Source of the DNA: CAZDVQ01 sp964508975 | GTDB taxonomy: Bacteria; Bacteroidota; Bacteroidia; Chitinophagales; Saprospiraceae | Direction of reading: 5' to 3' | Assembly (NCBI GenBank): GCA_964508975.1 | Contig: CAZDVQ010000017.1 | Location: 1 to 64,000, forward strand | Length of the DNA stretch: 64,000 bases | Part shown: positions 39,192 to 50,200 of the stretch, one piece after another | Position numbering within the stretch: position 1 is the first letter of the stretch | Layout: every line of letters begins with the position of its first letter | Translations under genes and position numbers: made by a program | Notes under the pieces: model-generated | Database searches by the model: none | What the model was told of the DNA's origin: nothing | The model's input: the letters and a program-made list of their open reading frames with translations, nothing else

Positions 39192-42100
39192 ATGCAAAAG
39201 AAATACACGGCAAACTACTCTTTTACCAATCCAAATTTTGTTATACAAAATTTGGTTGAAAATCAGATAAATTCCGACTACTTGTCGGTATATTTTGTCA
39301 TTAAAAATATTTTACAGCGTGGATTTCCTACAATACTTTCAAAATATCTCCAAGAAAAAATTGGCAAAATCCATGAACAAGATGATTTCAAGGAGCCTTT
39401 TTTGTTAATTGATGGTGAAGCTCCGATTTGGCACAGAACTATTAAAGGAGATACTACTAATAATGACTTTCCTGCAAAATTTTTTTTTGAAAAAGTTATT
39501 CCTCAATATTTTGGTGAGTATGCCTTTGTCCAGTCTCTAATTTTACCCGAAGTAGAGATTAATGAATTAGTTGGCGAGTACAATAGGGATTTTATAAATC
39601 AACAAGTTGACTTTTTTCTACCCCAAGCAAAATTGGTGATTGAAGTTGATGGGCAGCAACACAAAAGAAATGAAGTCTCTAGAGTATCTGACAACATTAG
39701 AGATAGATATTTGATTACAAAGGGCATTAAAACTATCCGAATAACAACCAATGAACTTAAAAGTGGTTCTTTTATTCCTAAGATAGAAGAAATAAAACAA
39801 AGAATTGATAGTTTCTTGCATATTAATAATAAGCCTTATCTACAGCTATATAGAAATGCATATGTAAAAATTAAAAGTAACGAAATTTCAAATTATGAAT
39901 ACCGCACTAAATTTTTACCCACCGCCATTATCCGTTTTCAATTATTAGTTTTAGAGTTTTTGATTAATGATTATATTTCAATCAATGATAAGGTTTGGAA
40001 ATTCAGTATCTTAGAAAGAGATATAAACGATTTTGCTAGTTTAGCTATCCATGACTTGTTTTTGTGGCTTGAAAACCTTTGCCAACTTCGAAAATTAGAC
40101 TTTAAAAAGCCAAAGATTGAAATAAAAACATACGAAAACGAAAACAATACAGCCTTTCACAAAGGATACATTAACATTGATTTTAGTCTATTCAAAAGAT
40201 ATACAGATGAAAATGAGCTTTATACCGAAAAAATCTATGTGCGAACTGATTATTTTGGAGCGGAGAAGAATTATTTCCGGGCAAGCACTACAGATCCGGT
40301 AAAATATAAAATTGTAAGTGATGACGAGCAGGATAAGGGGGCCCTACGTTTTTTCTTGCAAAATATATTTGAAAAGTCTGATTTTAGAGAAGGTCAATTC
40401 CCCATAATAGTAAATGCTCTACAAAGAAACGATACGATTGGACTGTTGCCCACAGGCGGCGGAAAATCTATTTGTTATCAACTTCCATGCTTGCTGCAGC
40501 CAAGCATAAACTTTGTTGTTTGTCCAATAAAATCTTTAATGTACGACCAGCAAGATAACTTAAATAATTCGCTTATTACCAATACAAGTTTTATCTCTGG
40601 AGATTTGACTTCTTCAGAGAAAGATAAAATACAATTTGAATTTTCTCAAGGCAAGTATTTATTTATATGGGTTTCTCCCGAAAGGTTTCAGATTAAAACT
40701 TTTAGAGAATATTTATCATCGGTATTTACTAATTTTTCCATTGCTTATGCCGTAATAGATGAAGTACATTGTTTGTCCGAATGGGGACACGATTTTAGGA
40801 CTTCTTATTTAAATTTAGCCAATACAATTGAAAAATATTGTCCTGATACTAAGTTTATAGGACTTACAGCTACAGCATCAGTAAATGTGCTCAAGGATAT
40901 AAAAATAGAGTTCAAACTCAAAGATGAAAATGTAAAAACGTTATTAGATTATAGCCGGAAAGAACTGCATTTTGAAGTCATTAATGATAATGGACAAAAA
41001 TGGGAAGTATTAAAACAGAAGTTAGATGACTTAAATCGTACCGACGCCTTTTTAGACTACACTAATATGGCAGGGTTGGCTTTTACACCTAATGTCAATG
41101 GTGAGTTTGGCTGTTATACATTATCTAATAAAATAAATACTGTTTATAGGAAGAAAGCAAAGTGGTACTCTGGTGATACTCCAAGTTTTAGTACAAAAAT
41201 ATTGGTTGATCAGACAGTTGCAGGAGATGCTGAGATGGTAAAAGTAAGAGTTCGAAAACACCTTCAAGAAGAAGGGTTTGAGGATTCCTTAATAGAAAAA
41301 TGTTTGAATGAAAAACTTTACAATATTGTAGGTACAAGAAATCCTAGGTGGTTTCAAGTCTTCATTGGGCAGGATTTACCTGTGATGAATGAAAATGAAT
41401 TTAAAAAGTATAAAAAAGATGTTCAAAAGTCGTTTAAGAAGAGTGAATTTCCTTTGATGGTAGCCACTAAAGCCTTTGGTATGGGTATTGACAAGCAAAA
41501 TATACATTATACTTTTCATTATGGTTTACCTAGTTCAGTAGAAGCCTTATATCAAGAAGCAGGGAGGGCAGGCAGGTGGGATAAAACCGAACCAAAAAAT
41601 AAAAATAAAAAAGCCCAATGCTTTGTATTTCATACACATGAATCATTTGATAAACAAATTGTTGATGAGATATTTGCTCCAGAAACGAGCATTACACGTA
41701 TTTCAGAAATTAATCAGGCCGTAGGGTTTAGCGGCAAGGATATTTTTCGTATTATCTTTTTATTCTTGCAAGGACAAAGAGATATGCAAGAAGATTTTAT
41801 TATTATTAAGTTTTTGATAGATACATATTTTCAAGACAATACAACAAAAATGATTTTTTGGAACAATGCCAAAAATGATTTGCGAACTTATAGCCAACGA
41901 AATTTCAATAAAACTATACATGCCAACCAAAATGAAATACAAAAAGGTATTTATAGGCTGAGTTTATTGGGAGTTGTCAAAGATTGGACAACTGATTTTG
42001 TTACACATTATGAAGTTGAATTTAATCAACTTGCTGAGAGCTTGATATTAGAAAGCTTATCAAAGTTTATTCATAAATATGAACCATTGACAGAGGTAGA

Positions 42101-42788
42101 AGTTAACGTAAAAGCAGTAGACAAAGTGACTATTACAGATAAAGCCATATGGTATTTACTTCAATGGACTTGGGAAAATATAGTTTATACACGTAGGCAG
42201 TCTATAAAAACATTGTCTGATTGGTGTTCGGAATTTGAAAACAGCGAATCATTTAAGGCCCGAATTGATACATATTTCAAATTTACTGAAACAACTTTCA
42301 TTATTCAGCATATTGCAGAAAACCCGAAAGAGTTTGAAAAATGGTTCGAATTCTTCTATAATAGAAATAAAATAATAACGATGAAGGAATTTCAGACTTT
42401 AAAGGACAGTTTAAGTCGTTTCTTGGAAAGTTATCGTTCCAATATTGGCTTAAACTTTATTAGCGGTTTTGTTCGTTTATTTCTTGATGATTATGAAGAT
42501 ACTGACGGCAAACCACGATTAGAAAATGCTATTTTACAGATTAAGGATGTTTTCACAGCCGATGAACAGAATTATATCATTGAACAGATGATAGGTTTAG
42601 GTTTACATCTTTCCGAGGATGCTAAATTTGAATTAGCAAGATCCATTGCAAAATACTATCCCGAAAAGTTAGAATTTTTGGCGGAACAATTTAATATCAT
42701 GTACTTGCTTGGTGATGTTTTAGCCAAGAAATTAGAATCATTAAAAGTAATAAACCAACGATTTTATGAACAATTTGCAAAAATTTGA
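39192..42788 (+). CDS. RecQ-like helicase with N-terminal PD-(D/E)XK (DUF559/Vsr-like) nuclease
   Basis: 1198 residues, AT-rich. Residues about 110-205 resemble DUF559/Vsr-type endonucleases: VDFFLPQAKLVIEVDGQQH (139-157; Asp, then E-V-D-G-Q-Q-H) and DRYLITKGIKTIRI. A superfamily 2 helicase of RecQ type follows: Walker A LLPTGGGKSICYQ (from about 418), PIKSLMYDQ, the DEVH box DEVHCLSEWGHDFR (about 522), TATAS, then ATKAFGMGIDKQNIHY (about 758) and LYQEAGRAGRWD. The C-terminal 400 residues are helical and unassigned, without the cysteines of a RecQ zinc domain. It probably unwinds and cuts invading DNA. It overlaps the next gene by 23 bp. Confidence 0.88.
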   Translation: MQKKYTANYSFTNPNFVIQNLVENQINSDYLSVYFVIKNILQRGFPTILSKYLQEKIGKIHEQDDFKEPFLLIDGEAPIWHRTIKGDTTNNDFPAKFFFEKVIPQYFGEYAFVQSLILPEVEINELVGEYNRDFINQQVDFFLPQAKLVIEVDGQQHKRNEVSRVSDNIRDRYLITKGIKTIRITTNELKSGSFIPKIEEIKQRIDSFLHINNKPYLQLYRNAYVKIKSNEISNYEYRTKFLPTAIIRFQLLVLEFLINDYISINDKVWKFSILERDINDFASLAIHDLFLWLENLCQLRKLDFKKPKIEIKTYENENNTAFHKGYINIDFSLFKRYTDENELYTEKIYVRTDYFGAEKNYFRASTTDPVKYKIVSDDEQDKGALRFFLQNIFEKSDFREGQFPIIVNALQRNDTIGLLPTGGGKSICYQLPCLLQPSINFVVCPIKSLMYDQQDNLNNSLITNTSFISGDLTSSEKDKIQFEFSQGKYLFIWVSPERFQIKTFREYLSSVFTNFSIAYAVIDEVHCLSEWGHDFRTSYLNLANTIEKYCPDTKFIGLTATASVNVLKDIKIEFKLKDENVKTLLDYSRKELHFEVINDNGQKWEVLKQKLDDLNRTDAFLDYTNMAGLAFTPNVNGEFGCYTLSNKINTVYRKKAKWYSGDTPSFSTKILVDQTVAGDAEMVKVRVRKHLQEEGFEDSLIEKCLNEKLYNIVGTRNPRWFQVFIGQDLPVMNENEFKKYKKDVQKSFKKSEFPLMVATKAFGMGIDKQNIHYTFHYGLPSSVEALYQEAGRAGRWDKTEPKNKNKKAQCFVFHTHESFDKQIVDEIFAPETSITRISEINQAVGFSGKDIFRIIFLFLQGQRDMQEDFIIIKFLIDTYFQDNTTKMIFWNNAKNDLRTYSQRNFNKTIHANQNEIQKGIYRLSLLGVVKDWTTDFVTHYEVEFNQLAESLILESLSKFIHKYEPLTEVEVNVKAVDKVTITDKAIWYLLQWTWENIVYTRRQSIKTLSDWCSEFENSESFKARIDTYFKFTETTFIIQHIAENPKEFEKWFEFFYNRNKIITMKEFQTLKDSLSRFLESYRSNIGLNFISGFVRLFLDDYEDTDGKPRLENAILQIKDVFTADEQNYIIEQMIGLGLHLSEDAKFELARSIAKYYPEKLEFLAEQFNIMYLLGDVLAKKLESLKVINQRFYEQFAKI

Positions 42789-43425
42789 TAACGTGTTAGC
42801 TGAGTTTGATAAAGAGGTTTCAAAACTTAAATCTATTGGCGAAGTTCATCAAGAAATATACAAACTGGCTAAAGACTATAAAACTGCTGTTTCAGCAATC
42901 AAGGAGAGTAGTGATAATTTGCATTCAGTTTTGAAAGAGTATCAAGAATTCCAAAATGAGGTTGCAAAGAATATTTCAGAAATAGAAAAACAGTACAGTA
43001 AAAACAAATCGGATATTCAAGTTTTTTTGAAAACAAAGCTTGACGAGTTTGAAAAGCACTATATTAAAATTCAGTCAGAGTCTCAACGTCTTATAACCTT
43101 AAAACTTGAAGATATCAAGAAACAAAACAAGGATTTTGAGAAAAGTTTATCTGAAATTGTAGACAGTTTGCGAAAGGAGAATAAACAATTCTATCGTGAT
43201 TTTGAAGAGACTGTACGCATTAAACTTGCAGAAAATAAATCTGAAATTAAGCAACTAATGGAGCAAGAAACAGTCAAGCTCAGAGATATTTTTGCTTCAG
43301 AACTAGACAAACGTATTACTGAAATAGTATCCCGACAAAAAAGTCTATTTACTGTGATTTTGGTAAGTTCAGGGGCTGTATTATTTGCACTTACATTTAT
43401 CATTTATTTGCTATTAAAACGCTGA
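42766..43425 (+). CDS. Coiled-coil protein with C-terminal transmembrane anchor
   Basis: 219 residues. Long heptad-rich coiled coil over residues about 5-185 (KFDNVLAEFDKEVSKLKSI, LKEYQEFQNEVAKNISEIEK, RLITLKLEDIKKQNKDFEKS), then a single membrane segment at the C-terminus (VILVSSGAVLFALTFIIYLL) and a short basic tail. Tail-anchored topology: the coiled coil should be cytosolic. Its start overlaps the helicase gene by 23 bp, so the two are translationally coupled and probably work together. It could tether the helicase-nuclease to the membrane or act as the effector. No family recognised. Confidence 0.85.
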   Translation: MNNLQKFDNVLAEFDKEVSKLKSIGEVHQEIYKLAKDYKTAVSAIKESSDNLHSVLKEYQEFQNEVAKNISEIEKQYSKNKSDIQVFLKTKLDEFEKHYIKIQSESQRLITLKLEDIKKQNKDFEKSLSEIVDSLRKENKQFYRDFEETVRIKLAENKSEIKQLMEQETVKLRDIFASELDKRITEIVSRQKSLFTVILVSSGAVLFALTFIIYLLLKR

Positions 43426-43837
43426 ATTTAATTAATTGACAAATAACAATTTTAATTTTACAAAGATTACTTTTCATTAGTTCTTAATATTGTAAGCTAT
43501 GGTCAGTACTCTATCTTGGATAATATTCCTACTCGCAAATATCTGACCACCTGGTTTTGCATAAGTTCCCCCCTCTTCGGTTCTACATAGATATCAAATT
43601 AGCCAAACATACAAAAATTTTGTTCTTCGCTATTTTAATTCTAACTTCGCATGGCTATGCCGTATGTTTTTCACATTGTAAATTTGCAACGCTAGATTCG
43701 CTTATTTGATTCTTCCTTACGAATTCGTCATACCTAGGAATAGCCAAGAGTTATTACGTAATAAACTCTAAACTACATTAATTAACTAAAATTAAGAACT
43801 TTTTTAGGCCAACCAATTGAAATTATATTTTTATACA
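43426..43837. other. AT-rich gap between the two defence-island units
   Basis: A 412-bp stretch without a credible reading frame. It contains a perfect -7 box at 43679-43686, which separates the operons. No hairpin terminator was seen for the upstream unit. Confidence 0.6.
43679..43686 (+). promoter_or_regulatory. -7 box for the second defence-island unit
   Basis: TAAATTTG, a full match, about 150 bp upstream of the ATG at 43838, leaving a long leader. Confidence 0.5.
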
Positions 43838-46800
43838 ATGCCAAAGATTTACGATAATATAGAAAACCATTTAACCAAGGGACTGAATGAAACGCTTGAA
43901 CTATCTAAGCGAACAGACTTTTGTGTTGGATATTTTAACCTAAGAGGGTGGAAGGAAGTTGCAGATAATATTGACCGCTTAGAGGGAGAAACGATAGTTG
44001 AAGGAAAAGAGGACTTGCATCGAATTTGTCGGCTGCTTGTTGGAATGCAGAAAATGCCCATCGACATTTTAAGAGAATATTTTGCAAAGGATGAAGACCA
44101 TGTCATAGATCAAGCTGAAGCTGTAAAACTTAAAAAGCGACTTGCACAAGAATTTAGAGATCAACTTACCATTGGTACCCCAACCGAGGCAGATGAAAAG
44201 GCTTTGCGAAAGTTGAGCCAACAGATGAAGGATAAAAAAGTAGTTGTAAAACTTCATTTACGTTACACTCTACATGCAAAATTGTATTTGGCTTATAGCG
44301 ACGATAAAAGGGTTCCTGTAGTTGGTTTTTTAGGTAGCAGTAACTTGACACTTGCTGGACTTGTAAAGCAAGGTGAATTGAATATTGACGTAATGGATCA
44401 AGATGCAGCCAATAAGTTGGCTATTTGGTTCGATGACAGATGGAAAGACCGTTGGTGCATAGATATAACCCAAGAACTTATAGAAATCATAGATAGCTCT
44501 TGGGCTGCTGAGAGACTAGTATCTCCCTTTCATATCTACATAAAGATAGCTTATCATCTTTCTAGAGAGGCTAGGGCTGGCATCAATGAATTCAAGTTGC
44601 CAAAAGTTTTTCAAAGAGAATTATTAGACTTTCAGCAAAAAGCGGTTTTAGTTGCTGCACGACATTTACATAAAAGAGGTGGTGTCGTAATTGGTGATGT
44701 GGTCGGACTTGGAAAAACCATTACAGCGACGGCATTAGCAAAGCTATTTGAAGATGATTTTTTTTTAGAAACGTTAATTCTATGTCCTAAAAACTTAGTG
44801 GAAATGTGGGAGTATTATGCTCACCAATACCAATTAAGGGCAAAAGTAGTTTCACAAAGTAAAGTACAAACCATATTGCCAAGTTTAAGACGTTATAGAT
44901 TAGTAATTATTGATGAAAGTCACAACTTGCGAAACGACCAAGGAAGCCGCTATCGAGCAATTAAATCGTACCTTGAGGAGAATGACAGCAAGGTGATTTT
45001 ACTTTCTGCAACTCCATACAATAAAACGTATTTAGACCTTTCAAACCAGCTTCGTTTATTTATCTCAGATGATAAAGATTTAGGTATAAGCCCGGAACGA
45101 TACATTGAAAGTATTGGAGGGCAGGTTAAGTTTATTTCACAGCATACAGAAACATTTATAAGGAGTATAAGAGCTTTTGAAAAAAGCCACTTTTCGGATG
45201 ACTGGAGAGAACTCATGCGATTGTATCTAGTACGAAGAACTAGGAGTTTTATTAAAAATAATTATGCCGAAACCGATCCAATCAATGGCAGAAAGTTTTT
45301 AACTTTTGCTGATAGCTCCAGGTCATACTTCCCTGAACGTATACCTAAGCGCGTTGATTATGTATTTAACCCTAAAGACCCTAAAGATCAATATGCCAAA
45401 ATGTATTCGCCCAAAGTTGTTGATATAATTAACGATTTGGATTTACCCAGATATGGACTTAAACAGTATTTAAATGAAAGACCAATAGTTAAAGCAACGA
45501 AAGAAGAAGAGTTAATCATGCAAAACCTTAGTCGTGCAGGTCGAAGGCTGATGGGTTTTTGTAGAACTAATTTATTTAAACGCTTAGAAAGTAGTGGATA
45601 TTCGTTTTTGCTTTCGCTTAGTAGACATGTTTTAAGAAATTACATTTTTATTTATGCTTTAAGGAATGATTTACCTATTCCAATTGGCAAGAACATAGTT
45701 GCAAATCTAGACGAATATTTGGAAGATGAAGATTTAGATGGAGATGGAGACGATAATACATTAAGTCTTGTACTTAGAGAAAATGCCTATTTGGAAAGTG
45801 CTGAAAAAGTCTATAAGCTTTTTGATATCAAATACCGAACTCGTTTTGACTGGTTAAGAAGTGAGTTTTTTAATAAAAGTTTACTAAATAACTTGATTAA
45901 TGACAGCAAAGAAATCATCAATATTCTGAACATCGGAAAGGATTGGAATCCAGACGAGGACAGGCAGTTGAATGCACTTCATCACTTGCTGACGGCGACA
46001 CATGATAAAGAAAAAGTATTAGTATTTACCCAGTTTGCCGACACAGCTTATTACCTAACGGAACAACTAAAGAAGAGAGGTCTTAATCACATTGAATGTG
46101 TAACAGGCGATCATGAAAACCCAACTAATTTGGCACATCGATTTAGCCCTTTCAGCAATCAAAAATCGGACTTCATCAAAAATGGCCAAGAGTTGAGAGT
46201 ACTAATAACTACAGATGTATTAAGTGAAGGTCAAAATTTGCAAGATGCTCACATTATTTTAAATTACGATTTGCCTTGGGCTATTATTCGCTTAATTCAG
46301 CGCGCTGGCCGCGTTGACCGTATTGGTCAGAAAGCAGATAAAATTATTTGCTATTCATTTTTGCCCGAGGATGGGATTGAAGCAATTATTAATTTGAGAA
46401 AAAGGCTAACACAGCGAATAGAGGAAAACGCAAATGTTGTAGGCAGTGACGAAACATTTTTCGATGGAGATCCTGTAAACCTAACTGACCTATATAATGA
46501 AAAATCCGGCATTTTGGATGGTGAAGATGATGATACAGAAGTAGATTTAGCGTCTCTAGCTTATCAGATTTGGAAAAATGCATCAGATACCTATCCCGAA
46601 TTGAACAAAATTATTCCCGATTTGCCGAATGTGATTTACGCAACCAAGCATAATGACGATACACCTGAAAAAGAGGGCGTGATTGTATACACGCGCACAT
46701 CAGAAGAAAATGATGTATTAGCTTGGATGGACAATAAAGGTAAAGTGATTACGCAATCTCAGCACACAATTTTGAAAGCAGCACAGTGTACTTTTGAAAC

Positions 46801-47200
46801 CAAGCCGAAAAACAAATTGGAAAATCACCATGAATTGGTTAAAAATGGAATTGATTTTATTCGTGAAGAAGAAAAAAACACAGGAGGTTCACTTGGCAAG
46901 AAAACAGGTGTCAAGTATCGAGTTTATATGCGTTTAGATCGTTACTGCAAAGAGAATGAAGGAACGTTGTTTGTAAACGAACAATTGAAGAAAGCTGTCG
47001 ATGATATTTATAAATTTCCGTTGAAAGAGTTTGCAAGAGAAACCTTAAATCGTCAATTAAAAGCGGGGATATCGGACGACCAATTAGCCTCTTTGGTCAT
47101 TTCACTTCGTGAGGAAGATAAACTGGCTATTGTGAACGAAGAAGAACAAGAAAATAGGGAACCACAAATAATTTGCTCATTGGGCTTAACCAACAGTTAA
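43838..47200 (+). CDS. PLD-nuclease / SNF2-type helicase fusion
   Basis: 1120 residues. The N-terminal 200 residues form a phospholipase-D-like nuclease: LHAKLYLAYSDD (about 143) and GFLGSSNLT (about 166) give the H-x-K...G-S-x-N core, one HKD motif. A SNF2/SWI2 helicase follows: Walker A GDVVGLGKTITA (about 286), DESHNLRN (about 361), LSATPYNKT, then LVFTQFADTAYYL-type motif IV, TTDVLSEGQNLQDA (about 790) and QRAGRVDRIGQ (about 822). The C-terminus is unassigned. The ATG at 43838 gives MPKIYDNI, preferred to an ATG 21 bp upstream. The stop is 7 bp from the methylase gene. Similar fusions occur beside N6 methylases in defence loci. Confidence 0.9.
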   Translation: MPKIYDNIENHLTKGLNETLELSKRTDFCVGYFNLRGWKEVADNIDRLEGETIVEGKEDLHRICRLLVGMQKMPIDILREYFAKDEDHVIDQAEAVKLKKRLAQEFRDQLTIGTPTEADEKALRKLSQQMKDKKVVVKLHLRYTLHAKLYLAYSDDKRVPVVGFLGSSNLTLAGLVKQGELNIDVMDQDAANKLAIWFDDRWKDRWCIDITQELIEIIDSSWAAERLVSPFHIYIKIAYHLSREARAGINEFKLPKVFQRELLDFQQKAVLVAARHLHKRGGVVIGDVVGLGKTITATALAKLFEDDFFLETLILCPKNLVEMWEYYAHQYQLRAKVVSQSKVQTILPSLRRYRLVIIDESHNLRNDQGSRYRAIKSYLEENDSKVILLSATPYNKTYLDLSNQLRLFISDDKDLGISPERYIESIGGQVKFISQHTETFIRSIRAFEKSHFSDDWRELMRLYLVRRTRSFIKNNYAETDPINGRKFLTFADSSRSYFPERIPKRVDYVFNPKDPKDQYAKMYSPKVVDIINDLDLPRYGLKQYLNERPIVKATKEEELIMQNLSRAGRRLMGFCRTNLFKRLESSGYSFLLSLSRHVLRNYIFIYALRNDLPIPIGKNIVANLDEYLEDEDLDGDGDDNTLSLVLRENAYLESAEKVYKLFDIKYRTRFDWLRSEFFNKSLLNNLINDSKEIINILNIGKDWNPDEDRQLNALHHLLTATHDKEKVLVFTQFADTAYYLTEQLKKRGLNHIECVTGDHENPTNLAHRFSPFSNQKSDFIKNGQELRVLITTDVLSEGQNLQDAHIILNYDLPWAIIRLIQRAGRVDRIGQKADKIICYSFLPEDGIEAIINLRKRLTQRIEENANVVGSDETFFDGDPVNLTDLYNEKSGILDGEDDDTEVDLASLAYQIWKNASDTYPELNKIIPDLPNVIYATKHNDDTPEKEGVIVYTRTSEENDVLAWMDNKGKVITQSQHTILKAAQCTFETKPKNKLENHHELVKNGIDFIREEEKNTGGSLGKKTGVKYRVYMRLDRYCKENEGTLFVNEQLKKAVDDIYKFPLKEFARETLNRQLKAGISDDQLASLVISLREEDKLAIVNEEEQENREPQIICSLGLTNS

Positions 47201-47207
47201 AATAAAC

Positions 47208-50200
47208 ATGGCACTAGATAAAAAAGACTTTTCAGCTTACATTAGGCAGTTCAACTTTAGGGAACTGTTTAATGATATGGGCTGGAATAACGATAAAACA
47301 ACTCAACCAATAGTAGTAGACAATGAAACCTATACGCTTCAAGCAGTTGCTGAAAAAAGTGGTTTCAAAATCTTGTTGTGTAATCCTTTGTCAAATGGTT
47401 TGATCGCAGATTACAATACCCGTAAAAAAATTGAAACTAAAGTAACCAAATTATTTCAGGAACATCTAATTATTTTTTTCGATACCAAGAAAACCGAACA
47501 GATTTGGCAATTAGTAGTAAGACAAACTGGGAAACCTACCAAAGTAGCCGAGACACGTTGGCATGTTAATCAAGACCCTGAGTTGCTTTACCAACGGGCT
47601 GCGGGTATATTCTTTGAATTAGATGAAGAGGAAAAAATTACAATCATTGATGTAACAAAACGAATTACTGATAATTTCAACCAGAATAATGAAAAAATTA
47701 CTAAGCAGTTTTACGATAAATTTAAAAAGGAGCATGGAGCATTTTTGCAGTTTATAAAAGGGTTTTCCGATAAAACTAATCAGGAATGGTATGCTTCATT
47801 AATGCTCAACCGCCTTATGTTTTGCTATTTCATACAGAAGAAAGGCTTTTTAGACAACAATAAAAACTACCTTCGTGATAAATTAAATGACTGCAAAGCG
47901 AAAAAAGGAAACGTAAAATTCTATTCTTTTTACCGTGATTTTCTATTAGTCCTATTCTATAAAGGTTTGAATGAACCCACACAAAGCCCTGAAACCCAAA
48001 TTGAAATTGGTAAAATCCCTTATTTGAACGGTGGTTTATTTGATGAACACGAATTGGAGAAAAATAATTCAGGTATTGACATTGACGACAAGGCTTTTGA
48101 ACGCCTATTCGATTTTTTTGACCAATACGAATGGCATTTAGATACACGGCATACAGCTACAGGTAGAGATATTAACCCAGATGTGATTGGTTACATCTTT
48201 GAGAAGTATATCAACGACAGGGCAAATATGGGGGCATACTACACGAAAGAAGATATTACCGACTATATTAGCAAAAATTGTATCCTGCCTTACCTATTTG
48301 ATGAAACTAAACGTCATTACCCGAAGGCGTTTAGTATAGATGCCGAATTGTGGCAAATGGTCAAGCAAAGTGGTGACCAATACATTTATGATGCAGTGAA
48401 AAAAGGTGTAGAAAAACCTTTGCCAAAAGAAGTCGAACTCGGAATTAAGGATATAGGCAAACGAAATGAATGGAATAAACCAGCTAACGCCGATTACGCT
48501 TTACCAACTGAAATTTGGCGCGAAGTAGTTGACCGTAGAAACCGCTACACTGAAGTTAAAAACAAAATTGATAAAGGGGAAATTAATGCAATTAACGATT
48601 TTATTACCTATAATTTAAGTATTCGCCAGTTTACACAGGACGTAGTAGAAAATACTAATGACCCTGAGCTACTAAAATACTTTTACAAATCATTGAATAG
48701 TGTAACCATAATTGACCCTACCTGTGGCTCTGGTGCGTTCTTGTTTGCTGCAATGAATATTCTAGAACCATTGTATGAAAGCTGTCTGCAACGAATGGAA
48801 AACTTTGTAGCAGAAGCACCTAAAGGTAAGTATAAGTTTTTTGAAGAAATACTGGCTCAAGTAAAGAGCCCCGAACATCCCAATCTGCAATACTTCATTT
48901 ACAAAAGCATTATACTACGTAACTTGTATGGTGTTGACATCATGAAAGAGGCAGTTGAAATTGCCAAGCTGCGTTTGTTTCTTAAGCTTGTTGCAACAGT
49001 AGAGGCTGATTACCGCAGACCAAATTTGGGTCTAGAACCTTTACCAGATATCGATTTCAATATCCGTTCAGGTAATACGCTTATTGGCTTTGCTACTGAA
49101 GCGGAATTGCAAAAGGGTTTAACCTATACTTTTGACGGAGTATTGGCAAAACCTTTAATTGAAGAGAAATGCGAAATTGTTGCCAATGCTTTCAAACGAT
49201 ACAAAGAAATTCAGTTGACCTATGGAGATGATTTTAAGGAGTTTAAAAAGGCAAAGTCAGAACTTAACAAACGGCTCAATGAATTAAATCACGAACTAAA
49301 CCTATTACTTCATAAACAATCAAGCGGATTAAGATACGAACACTGGCTTAAAACTCATCAACCTTTTCATTGGTTTGCAGAGTATTATGAAATTATCAAC
49401 AATAAAGGCGGCTTTGATGTTGTGGTTGGTAATCCTCCTTATGTTGAATATGGGACAAAGCTTAAAACGGTTTATTTACTTAGGGATTACGTAACCTTAG
49501 AATGTGGCAACCTCCACGCATTTGTTGCTGAAAGGTGCTTTAAATTAATTTCAGGAAATGGACTAATTGGGTTAATAATTCCTCTACCATCAATAAGCAC
49601 TTCAAGAATGATTAGCCTTCAAAATATGATTAAGCCTAATCCCGGAAAGAAAAGTAGAAATGTTTGGATTTCTGCATTTGATGAAAGACCTAGTAGTTTA
49701 TTTGATGGTGTTGACCAGAGATTAGTTATAGAGTTAATAGGAAAAGAAACAGAAGGATGTAACTTGTATACTACAGGTATTAAACGCTGGTATTCCTCTA
49801 CTCGTGAAAATTTATTTCCAAGTATAAATTACTCCAAGCAGACTGAGAAAAACTTAACTTATACATCATCGATTCTTAAAATCCAAAACGACGAAATAGA
49901 AACAAGTATTCTAAGTAAATTTTATTCTAATAAGCCAATTTCATACCTGAAAGCAGATTCGGTATCAAATAACGTAATATACTATAGAACTGCAGGGGGA
50001 AGATATTGGAAAGTTATTACTGATATGCCTTCTGGAACAGAAGCTCTCAGTGAAAAAGCAGCATATTTTACTGGAATAACAAACCACCAGGCAATTGCAA
50101 TAATTAGTAGTTCTACATTTTGGTGGTATTACTCTTGTCACTTTGACATGTTTAATCTTAAAGATTATATGATTTTTGGGTTCAGATTTAGTGACCCTTT

